NCBI GenBank assembly: GCA_001557505.1
Contig: LSAX01000007.1
Location: forward strand, 992,001-1,056,000
Direction: 5' to 3'
Origin: Reticulascus tulasneorum
Taxonomy: Eukaryota > Ascomycota > Sordariomycetes > Glomerellales > Reticulascaceae
Length of the DNA: 64,000 bases
This document shows positions 22,253 to 32,330 of the stretch, in pieces. A program made the translations under genes and the position numbers. The notes under the pieces were generated by a model. That model saw nothing but the letters and a program-made list of their open reading frames with translations, was not told the origin of the DNA and made no database searches. Numbering within the stretch: the first letter of the stretch is position 1; every line of letters starts with the position of its first letter.

Positions 22253-25200
22253 GGGGTGCCAGTCACAGGGGGGACAACCCAGTCCATTGGAAGACGGATG
22301 ACCGGGGGGTGGGAGTGGTGGTGACAGGGAAAGATACCGGGATCAGTGGGAGAGGCTCATCATATGAGTGTTTATAAGAAACTGGGGCACAGGAACGACA
22401 AGGTTTAGAGGGATGGCTTTTTGGCTGTGGGGACCTGGAGTGGGTTCTGAACTAATCTGGACAGGAGGAGCAGAGGGATGGATGCCAGACTGATTGACTG
22501 ACTGACTGACGGACACAACGAGGAGAGGATGGCGAGTAATGGCAGGCGTGCGAGGCAGATGGATGGACATGGCGAGATTGGCAAAGGGCAAGCTGCGTAT
22601 GTTGTGAGACCCACACGGCCCTCCGATGATCTCGCAAAGGTGACGTGAGTAAGACACTGATCGCGCAGATGGGGGAGAGGATGTTGGCTCGCCTTTCCCT
22701 TTTCTTTCTCGCGCACCTTTTTTTCGGTGCGTATGTGGAACAATTGCGTGTGCTCAAGGTTATTTCACCAACCCACCCACACATGGCTTGTTCCAAAAGT
22801 GTCAACGTGTGGTGGTGCATGGGGTCCAATGTATGTATGTATGTGTGTTGCATCTACATGGCACTAGCAGCTTTATGAAAATGGCCCAGGGTGGAAAACG
22901 TGCAGAGCCGGGTCATCCACGCAAGGGAGAAAGAACCCCGGCTAGAAGCACTGGACCCTCCCCCCTTCCTGTCCCCTCCCTATGTAGGTGGTATGTTTGG
23001 TATGAGCTGTGCCAGAGAGGCAGAAGCGAAAGGGGGAAAAGCAAAATGGGGGGGGGGGGGGGGAAGACGCGGGTAAAGCAGGCAATACGACGTTGGGCTG
23101 TTTCTAGCGTGCCTTTGGCTTTCGCGGTTCACGTCAAGGAAAAAGTAAAAAAATAAATAAAAAATAGGAATGGGGTGGAATGCTCTCTCTCCACCACCAA
23201 TGGAGGAGAGCAGTGACACACACATGTTTACATACGGTTCGCCTGGCTGCAGTGAGCCCGCTCTGTCCGCCTGTTGGGAGCTTAGCTCTGGCAATAAATG
23301 GCGTTGAGGGTGGTGGGAGGCATCGTGGATGTAAAAAAGGAAGAACATGGTGGCCCATCAGCAGCGATGGGGTTCGAGGTCTGTGCATGCATGCATGCGT
23401 ACATATGTCTATCTGCACAGTCGTCGGTCATGCATACGTCCATCCTACTTGACAAGCAAGCAGACGGCAGACAGATCAAATAATAGCCTGGGCTTAATGG
23501 CTTTCGCCCTAGGGAGCAATTCCCGGCTTGAATCCACGGACTGCTATGCCTTACTTGCCCCTACTAACCTGGATATGGAGTCCATGGTGGATCAGCTAGA
23601 GCGGCACTAACACGATGGACCTAACTACGTGCCGCAAACGTTGGAGGCTTGCCTCGTCTACGAGAGGGCTGTTGTTCCACTGCGAGACCTGCGTGTTGCC
23701 GGGTGTTCCAGGTAAATGAAGGTTGCACTAGCTGTTGGGTCGCAAACCTCTGGCTACACACATGTTTTAGACGACGTGGTATTGCGAAGAGACCATATAA
23801 ATGAACGAGCAAGAAGAGCTATCGATCTCAATTTTGGCGATTCGGCTTTGCGAGCGACCAGGGGTGCACATACGTACATACGCAAGTTGGACTAACATAT
23901 TAGGGGCTCGGCTGGTGGCGTAATCCAAACCAGAGACTGTGTGTCGTTGATTCCCGCTCGTTTCTCCTACATCCATGGGTCCCCTGAGATGATCACCGCG
24001 GCGAGGATTTCGGGGGCCTCGCGGTCGTGCGGTCCTGTGCTCTGCCCTGCCGTGATAGCCCACTTGCCCACTAGGGCCAGCGCTGTGATAAGACGAGAAA
24101 GTCGTATTTGGTGTTGGGCAACTCCAGACGATCCAATGCAACCTCGATCCGTGGCTTCGAGCATGGGTTGCATGCAGACCCAAGGGGTGGCTTCCGGGAT
24201 AATTACGATGGGCTCTCTCGCTCTCTGTCTCTCTCCTTTCTTTGATGATGGAACAAACGGGGTGACCGGCAGCTTGTCAGCGTTGGGCACTCTGAATGTA
24301 ACACATTCCACGATCCTGTCTCAGCCGTTGGGGTCGGAAACAAATTGTGAGGGGATGTTTCTGGCCAGCAGCCTCAAGAGCGTACCCAGGTCCTGGTAGA
24401 GTGAACCCGGGCCCTGGTCGTAACGCTTCCTCAGAGGCACACTTTTCAAACACAGCTGTATCTTACCTATCATAAAACTAGTGAGAAAATGCTGCGAACA
24501 GACCCGTGCGGACCTGCAGGTGACAGATGAATTGTTCATGCAACGCGGTAATCTGGATTCGTTTTTCGCGGACGAACAGACGGTGGGGAAGCGTGCAGTA
24601 GTAGCCTGAGCCCCGAAAAAGCAAAGTTCGCATCATCATACCAAAGAGCTGCAAATTGATCCGCACATATTTCCCAATGCGCAATTATCTAGACCGGGTT
24701 CGAGGTCCGGTATGGCGCAAGGGAACGAGAATCATCCCAGATGGAAATATGTAGATCGAGGGGATCAAAGCGTGGCCTTGTTCGAAGGGACGAGAACGGG
24801 AAAACGCCATCGGGATGTGACCTTGATGATGAAGCTCCGGGCACTGGAAGGTCTCAGCACGTTGTTAGCTCATGAGGGGGCTTGAGTGGCTGAATTACAG
24901 CACCTGGCCCACTAACCAGGTTAGCTAAGGTACCTAAATCTACGGTAATTATTTAGCAAGTCATTGTGGCAGCCCGCGAGCATCATATTTGCTAATTACT
25001 GTACTTACTTTGCTGTGGCTTGATACTCGCCCGTCAGGTCCACCTTTGTAGAGTTGCCTTAGCTGGCCCCACTAGCGCATGCGGGAGCTTTTTAGCGGGG
25101 TTGAGGGTACCTGGAAGTGTCGCGGGGCGTCGGGCAGCTCATTAGGGTTGAGATGAAATTTTCATTTCTTCTATCAAGCGCTACGAAAGAAGCTCCAGCC

Positions 25201-25654
25201 CGGGGAAAGCCACTCTCACGAACTAATTCTGGCAGCTCAAAAGGTGCAAACTCTGTTGCCGCTTCCGTCTTTTTGCCACGAGACTCCAGATACCGCGGAA
25301 TCTTCCTCTGAATCCCCATTGGCGTGGCAAAACAGCGAACCTGGGGCTGTAGAAGAGAGGTTCGCTAGTCTCCACCATACAGACTCCTTGCCGATATCAC
25401 AAGAACTATTTGTTGACATGCGCCGGGTGGATGGTTGCCGCTTTTGTTTATTGACGCCATCTACAAGTGGGAGATAACACTCGGCTCTACTTTCGACTGC
25501 GAGCAGACCGAGAGCGAAAACTCTCGGCGGCACTTGGGTCTAGTTGTAGGTGGCCCTTACGGACTCTCCGGCGTACGGCGACTCAACACGGGTCTGTACA
25601 AGGCCAGCCTTCTTTGTCTGAGACCCTTGCCCATCAAGTATTTCGGAGGGAATC
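22253..25654. other. Gene-poor 3.4-kb interval with microsatellites
   Basis: No gene is supported. The interval contains a (TGAC)n run at about 22489-22510, a GTAT-type run at about 22831-22848, a G16 tract at 23048-23063 and an alternating TGCA run at about 23384-23400. Frames at 23941-24399 (plus) and 23967-24311 (minus) overlap and have no domain. Part of it must be promoter and leader for the flanking divergent genes. Confidence 0.5.
23048..23063 (+). repeat. G16 homopolymer
   Basis: Sixteen consecutive G on the plus strand, preceded by AAAAT and followed by AAGACG. Such tracts are prone to slippage and to sequencing error. Confidence 0.85.
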
Positions 25655-27025
25655 ATGCTGTCCGAGGAGTTCTACTCGTCCATTGGCGGCCCGCCTATCA
25701 CGGCCAATACAGCCATTGCCAAAGACGCTGGCGTGTATGCTCAGTCTATCACACCCAGCTACGCTGTGAAGTCGACCTTCAAAAGGTCCTCCACGGCTAC
25801 CAACTGTCTGGCTGTCGGCGAGACGCATGTGTACGCAGCGCAGAACGAGAAGTCACAGGTGCATGTTTACTCGAGGCTTCGCGGGAACCAGGAGACCACG
25901 GTCACATTCCCTGAGAGGATCAGGAGCATAGCTTTGATCGATGATGTCCTGGCTCTCGGGACAACCGAGGGACGGCTGATTCTGTGGGAGGTAAGCATTG
26001 CTTTCCCTGTCTTTTTAATGGGCCTTGACTAACAAATCAAGATCTGTACTGGACGACTGGTAACAACTCCGCCGTGCCATGTTCAACCCATCACCTGTTT
26101 GGCTACCACAGGCCTGCATGTTCTCACTGGCTCGGAGGATTCCAATATTCATGTATGGGCCCTTTCTCATCTCCTAGAGCTTCATTCTACGGTCGAGCAT
26201 GAGCCTCTGCGCACTCTCTCCCACCACAGGGGCGCTATCACATCGCTCGTGGTTGGCCAGAGCCTGAACCCGGAGACGAGCATCTGCATATCAGCCAGCA
26301 AAGACAAGACTTGCATCATCTGGAACTATCAAACAGGTGACGCTCTTCGAACCTTGCTGTTTCCCACTGCGCCGCTTTGCGTTTCTCTTGATCCTTGTGC
26401 TCGTGCCATCTTCGTCTCATCCGAAGATGGCTCTTTGTATCTGGTGGAGATGTTTGGCGACAAACCCCTGATTGGAGCACGCAGTGCTGAGATATCCTCC
26501 ACTGTGGTCCAAATCACTGCCCCAATTGGCATCGCTGATGCCGAAGCTGGCCCGGCGTCATGTATGGCATCGAGTTACGATGGCACCATACTACTTTCCG
26601 GGCATACGAGGGGGAAAATATTACAATGGCAGCTCTCGGAAAGTGGCCATGCGAGCGAGCTAGCAGATCTCAATGCCTCCGTCACCAACTTAATATTCCC
26701 TCCACTCTTGAACCCAGCCCGACCTACGAGAGCTTTCACCATCGTCAAGCCGACACAAGCCGAACGGCAATACACATTTACTTCCCAATTGGAGACAGAC
26801 CTAAGTGGTGAGACGAGGTTCGACAAGATGTTGACTGCTCCAGGCTTCCCTGGGGACGTTCTCGAGAAGGCCATCTTGTCGTTCGATGCACCCGTTGCGC
26901 AGTCCGTAAACGACCAGGATTTGCAAAAGCAAAATGAGGAGTTGTTGGAGATCATCAACGAGCAACGGGCTCTGCAAAAGGCTACCCTGCAGCGATACGT
27001 CGAGGCCAAAGCTGGAGGGTCTTGA
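25655..27025 (+). CDS. ipi3: Pre-rRNA-processing protein IPI3 (WD40)
   Basis: Two exons (25655-25990, 26042-27025) separated by a 51-nt intron with a GACTAACAA branch give 439 residues. The N-terminus MLSEEFYSSIGGP and the WD40 strands are characteristic: FPERIRSIALIDDVLALGTTEGRLILWE, then HVLTGSEDSNIHVWAL, then ISASKDKTCIIWNYQTGDALRTL, then VSSEDGSLYLVEM, then LSGHTRGKILQWQL. The end is a charged coiled coil (NEELLEIINEQRALQKATLQRY). IPI3 (WDR18 in animals) works with Rix1 and Ipi1 in ITS2 removal and 60S subunit maturation in the nucleoplasm. The length matches family members and the model is intact. It lies at the start of a run of three plus-strand housekeeping-type genes. Confidence 0.88.
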
Positions 27026-27905
27026 ATTGTTTCAGACGTCGCAGGTTTAGGATGCGGGTGCTTGTTGTCGGGTTTGCAAGGGATCCTAGGAAGACGGAGT
27101 ATTCCAAATAGGATCGTCAAGGCTGCTCGAATGGGTTCCCTGGCTTGCTTACGCGACAATTCACAAGTCCACATGTCGGCGGTCACCAGGTAAAGGGATT
27201 GTTCCCGTAACCATCTGCGTTTCCGGCGCGGTTATCCTGCAGGCGGAGTGCTTTCGTCTTGGGAGACGATATATGGCTAACCCAACGAAACCTTTCCATT
27301 GATGTGCGGCTTCTCCCATGAAACTCATCCTGGGTAGATTGGCCGTAGTCGATGTGGTCTCAGCGCCCGAGATGCAAAATGGGTCCAACGGTGGAGTTGT
27401 GCCTCCAAGTCGACTTGTGTCACAGTGCAAGTCTGATTCCGGCATCACGACATCTCGGCCGAGAACATCGGATGTTATGGCATCTCATAGTAGAACTCGG
27501 GGGAATAGTTCACCCAGGAATAAAATTGGTGTTAGAGCAGTACCAAGATACAGTAGATCCATCCCAGACTAACTGAATATAATTGTGCTACTACGTACTT
27601 TTCTGTTTTGTTCTAGGGCACGTGGTAGAGTACTATGTGCCCTCTGCGTCCTGCGTCCTTCGTCCTTAATTAAAAATCTGCTTTCATAATATTAAATCCG
27701 GTATTGTGTAATGACGGGCAGCTGTAATCTCAACTGCTGCCATTGAACCTGGAAACAAAAAGCGGATCAGTGAATTGTCCGTCGTCCGAAAGCTAACGCC
27801 GAGGCCGGCAGAAGCCGTTGCATCATCACCCAAAATTCAAATATCTCCGCTGCATACGCAAGTCACCACCTCTCCAACGCAAATATCCCGCCAAATCCAC
27901 GCACA
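27026..27905. other. Intergenic between ipi3 and isd11
   Basis: 3' UTR of the WD40 gene and promoter of the LYR gene. A tandem TGCGTCC/TTCGTCC motif near 27645-27665 is the only local repeat seen. No gene is supported. Confidence 0.5.
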
Positions 27906-28493
27906 ATGGCAACAGCCATTCAAGCCCTCAAAGGCGATGCGCCGCAACAGGTTCGGTCGCTGGTAAGTACTGCCCTTGGTTATGTTTCCCACTTTATCCC
28001 TCGCAAGCTGTCAGATTGCCATAGCTTGCTCGGTTGAGTAGCCAAGCATGTATCGCTACGGAAGCTAACGTTCGAATTGGACAGTACCGACAGTTACTAC
28101 GGCAAGGCGAGCAATTTGCGGCATACAACTACAGAGAATATGCGATACGGCGGACGAGGGATGCTTTCCGGGAGAACATGACGGTGGAGGACCCACGAAA
28201 GGTGCAAGAGCTGATTCAGAAGGGATTGAAGGAGCTGCAAGCCATGAAGGTATGACCGAGACAGCCTCAGCAATCCTGTTGATGCGGCGAGGGCATTGGA
28301 TAAGGGGCTTTGGCTGATTTGAAACAGCGACAAACTGTCGTTAGCCAGTTCTACCAGCACGACCGATTAGTGATTGAAGGGGGAACCTCAGTAAGATAAT
28401 CGTCGCAACTTAACCCAAGGGAATGCTAATGTTTTGTAGGGAAAAGATAAAGGGGGCAAAGGGGGAAGAACCCGGCAGAAGGAGACTGGGTGA
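27906..28493 (+). CDS. isd11: ISD11 / LYRM4, LYR-motif Fe-S assembly factor
   Basis: Four exons, all in phase 0 (27906-27962, 28085-28249, 28328-28390, 28440-28493), give 112 residues. The LYR motif is split by the first intron: Leu ends exon 1 and TyrArg opens exon 2 ([20 protein letters not shown]). The body continues [34 protein letters not shown] and [19 protein letters not shown], typical of Isd11. In yeast and humans this protein binds and stabilises the cysteine desulfurase Nfs1 in the mitochondrial matrix, together with acyl carrier protein. The C-terminus adds a Gly/Lys-rich tail ([17 protein letters not shown]). The four-exon structure explains why no single open frame shows the whole gene. 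Confidence 0.85.
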
Positions 28494-29323
28494 GTTGCGA
28501 GCCTTGACAGATCCTGAGAACGGAATGCGGCTAACAACATAACAGGTTGGTTTAACGATCTCCGATGAGGACACACATAGATGCGTTGCAACTCGGACAC
28601 GTTGCATAAGCCTGTACTATATACTTGATAATGATGGATTGTACATCAGATGCTGTGGATCGAGGATTGCGCCGGCGTGGTGGAAAACTTTGGCAGGATT
28701 TGCGAGGAGACATGATGACTCTTGATTAGGCTTACAGTCCTTGGGGGCAGAAGCCCGGGTGGGAGCACCGAGGATGGAGACCGGAGTTGCTTTCATACCT
28801 GTACTCTATGTGGAAGATGCTATCGGTATAGAAATGGGCCTTTCCGCCCAGTCCTGTTCTTCAGGGAAACTAGTCATTCAACTCTTCCTCAATCTTATGG
28901 TCGACTGGGGAGCCAGCTGGCAGCAGCTGTGCAAGGTTTGTCATGTTAGTCATCAGACGGCCCGTGCGCCCCCTTCCATCCCCTGTCCCGTTCAAAGATT
29001 CGCGACGAGGCTGGTTCATCAACTTTGGAGCTGCAAACACCAAAATCGCAAACCCTTTCGTAAGCCAGGTCATCAACGAGGCATCGCGACTCCACCTGGG
29101 TCGCAGTCACTTGCGCATAGCTGCCCTGAGATACAGGCGGTTTTCGAGCCTCAAGCCACCCGGCGGCCAATTGATTGTGGTCCAGGCTGCTTCCGATTTT
29201 GTTTACTTCATCGCAAACGGGTTGATGAAATAGACGAGGCGCGATACGACCGTCTGTGTTGATTGGTGTTCACCTATTTTTATTCCTGGGTTCTGTAATT
29301 GGGATTAGCACCGGATTGCGGGA
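28494..29323. other. Intergenic; one weak open frame
   Basis: A plus-strand frame ending at 29233 (coding stretch from about 28943) reads partly protein-like (FINFGAANTKIANPFVSQVI) but its ATG context, splicing and family are unclear, and a minus-strand frame overlaps it. I do not call it as a gene. Confidence 0.4.
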
Positions 29324-31546
29324 ATGGCGCCAGGAGTAAGTTGACCTGTTCCACCATTCTTGGGGACATCGTGACATCCATCTATGGGACGTCGACCGCT
29401 AACACATCCCGCACTTGCAGACACGGCGCGCGAATCGAAGTGGCCATGCGGAACACGATGACTTCGAAGGCCTTCCTGTCCGGCAGTGGCGACAAGACTG
29501 GGTGAGCGTCGTGCCGCCCCCTCCTCCGGAGACGACACAGAAAAACGACATCTGGGCTCACGAAATGCTCTACGGGATGCCCAAGGATTCGAATCTCCTC
29601 CCGCAGCACAGCCAAGACCTCCTTCGCGCTGCTCGGTCAGGCAGGCTTTACAAGCGACCTGGGCCGGTCGAGGAAGAAGATCCGGATGGAGATGCTGGCG
29701 TGGTGGAAAAGCCCGAGAAGAAAGAAGATGAACTGAGCCTCAAGGGTTTTCAGATTAAGGTGTGGAAGCAGGTCAATCGCAACGCGGAGGGCTCGACGGT
29801 CTCGCATCTCGCCAAACGCAGAAAGGGCACGGTCACGATCTCGTCCAAGACTCCGATGACTGCTACCTCTGGTTCTACAATAACCAAGGCGACAGTGAGG
29901 AGAATCGATGCCGCGGGCAATCCATACACGCAGGAAGTTACACTCGCGGCGGGCCAGCAGGTAGATGGAGAAATCATCTCTACGAGCATTGTGCAGGTAC
30001 CCGCCGCTGGAGCCCCTGCGCAAAATGCTCCTGGTCGGAGACGGCCGCCACCGCCGAAGAAAAAGGGACCCGGACGTGGTCGCAAGAAGAAGATCCTGCC
30101 TCTCCCCGCACCTCCACCTGGCGAGGGGGCTGTCGTCAATGGTGCTCCCCCTGAGCCGAAGCCAGAAGGCGCAGAACCTGAGAACGTAAGTTATGCCCAA
30201 TTCACTTTGCGCAAGGGTGTTGCTAAGTTGTGGTATAGGCTGTCAAGCAGGAAGGTGGTGATGATTCGAACAATCCGGACAGCGAGATGGCTGACAATGA
30301 TGATGACGATGAGGGTGATGAAGAGGGTGACGAGGAAGGAGAGGAAGGGGATGCCGAAGAGGGCAACGGAACCCAACGGGACTCTGGCCAGAACGTCGAA
30401 AGCCAAGATCAAGATCAGGAGATGACGGACTCGCCACCAGTTGTAGCGCAGCCCGGCTTGGATTCCGACACTGATGGCACAGCTGATCTGGATTCTCCGG
30501 CGCCGAAACGCCAACTCCCCCCCGTGAATCCACTCAATCTCGCTCCTCCCAGCGCCGCACTGTTGTTCAGCGCTGCGTCACCCAAACTTGAAGGAAGCCC
30601 CTTGAAGAACGTCGTCCTCCCGTCGCCGACAGAACCATCGCCGCAAATGTCACCAATCGCTGCGGCGTTTACTGCCCCCATCCAAGAGGAGATACAACCA
30701 GATGTAGAAATGACCGGGCAGACTGACGACTACTCCCCTGGAGCTCCAGCCGACAGTGCCATCGAAACCGATTCAGCACCTTTGCCGGTCGAGACTGTGA
30801 CGGAGGTCGTTCAGGAAACGACCATTATTTCACCCATCGAACCAGTGGCCGACTTGGTATCTCCCTCCGGCGAAGTTGATGTTTCAGTTACGACAATTGT
30901 GGAAAATGCCGTTCAAGGTGATGAGATGGCAGTGGTTGAGGAGTCTGTGGTGACTTCTGCCACCCCCGAAATCCCATCCTTCACTGAGGAGGTTGCACCT
31001 GTCGTCGAGGATATCGCCACTCCGGTGCCAGAGAGCGCTCCACTCGAGCCGACAACAATCGAGGAAGCACCACCGGTTGAACCAGCAGAACCTACCGACA
31101 CAGAAGTCCCTGCCGCGGTCCCGGAACCAGAACCTGTCCTAGAACAGCCCGCTTCGCCATTAGTGGTGGCTGAAGTCCAGAAATCCCCTCCGGTTGAAGC
31201 AAGCCCAGTCCAGCCAGTTGTCGAACCCGAGGCCCAGCCCGAAGAGGACGGACCTGATTTGCTGGCTGGTTTGGAGACTGAACTCGATCGTCAAGCTGAG
31301 GAAGATAAGCCCGCAGTTGTAGACCAAGCTTCACAACCAGAGGCTGCACCTTTGGCTGCGGAGCCTGAAGCTGAGTCGCCGCCGGAACCGAAGGCTGCGC
31401 CACTCCCTGAGCCGGATCTGGCTCCGGAATCAGCAATTGCGCCGGAAGCTGCGCCAGCCATTGAGGAAGCGAAGTCAGAGGAGAAGAAGGAAGAGGATTT
31501 ACATGAAAGTGGCACAGAACAAGCCAAGGCGCCGACTGAAGCCTAG
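29324..31546 (+). CDS. Conserved fungal acidic protein with AT-hook-like motif
   Basis: Three exons: a 12-nt first coding exon (29324-29335, MAPG), 29421-30185 and 30239-31546; all junctions are phase 0 and give 694 residues. The N-terminal third is well ordered: [16 protein letters not shown], then [21 protein letters not shown] with [17 protein letters not shown]. Next comes a basic segment with [15 protein letters not shown] (AT-hook-like GRGRKKK), then a run of Asp/Glu (about 285-315), then about 380 residues rich in Pro, Glu, Ala and Val without repeats of fixed length. The pattern suggests a nuclear, chromatin-associated protein, but I cannot name the family. The Glu/Pro-rich tail is probably disordered. 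Confidence 0.75.
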
Positions 31547-32330
31547 AAGGCTAATGTTGCCATTATCGTTGGTTTGGGTTCTGTTCTTATCACAATGGAC
31601 AAGACTGGGAATGGACCGGCCTTGTTGGATCTAGTTTGCGATCGCTTTGGGTATGGACGGCTTGCGGAGTTGTGATGACGTTGCTTGTATTAACAAATGG
31701 CTACAATGTACAGTTGTTCGCACAATCGGTGTTTCCAATTCTGGGTCCATGAAAATCCGAGCACGACCCAAGTAAGGCCTCTCTGTGCTCATGCAGTGCA
31801 TGTGAATGCTCCAGGTATCACTCTACATCCCGCAATACGTTCCGAAATGCTTGAAAGTCATACATATAACCTGGACTTGGGAACAGCATATCGTCGGCTG
31901 ACTTCAGACATTTCTAACTATCTTTTCTTCCTCGGCGAAGACCTCTACTTCCATCTGCTCCAGGCTTAGTGGCGCATTCGGTCCTCTTCGCCAAAGTCCT
32001 GGCCTCATCCTCCTCATGGTACATGCTCACTAGTGAAGTGGTAGCTTTTAGATATCGCCTGGTTTATGCGCTGGGCAGCGAGCAGCTCTGGCGATGACCA
32101 TCCGCTTTGCCAGGTGAGACAATCAGATATTGAAATCAGAGAGCTATAGGACGGTATACCGAATGTCGTCGTACTAGAGGGGTGGGGGGTGAATAATATC
32201 TCTAGAATAACTAGAGCAGCTTTACACTTCCGTCTCTCCTCCTCATGCCTCACTAGTGTCACGCGATGCTGGGAGGAGTAAAAGTATAACGGTTCGCAAC
32301 GACTTATGATCGGCTTGCCTGCAAGAGCTT
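31547..32330. other. Intergenic, convergent 3' ends
   Basis: The interval lies between a plus-strand and a minus-strand gene and should hold both 3' UTRs. No gene is supported. Confidence 0.5.

Noticed and set aside
23941..24399. Plus-strand frame of 152 codons
   Set aside because: Overlapped by an equally long minus-strand frame; neither has motifs or splice structure.
24621..24715. tRNA-like T-arm (GGTTCGAGG within a pairing stem)
   Set aside because: No matching acceptor stem or D-arm upstream; a full cloverleaf could not be drawn.
28943..29233. Plus-strand frame between isd11 and the next gene
   Set aside because: Partly protein-like, but overlapping frames on the other strand, no clear start and no family.
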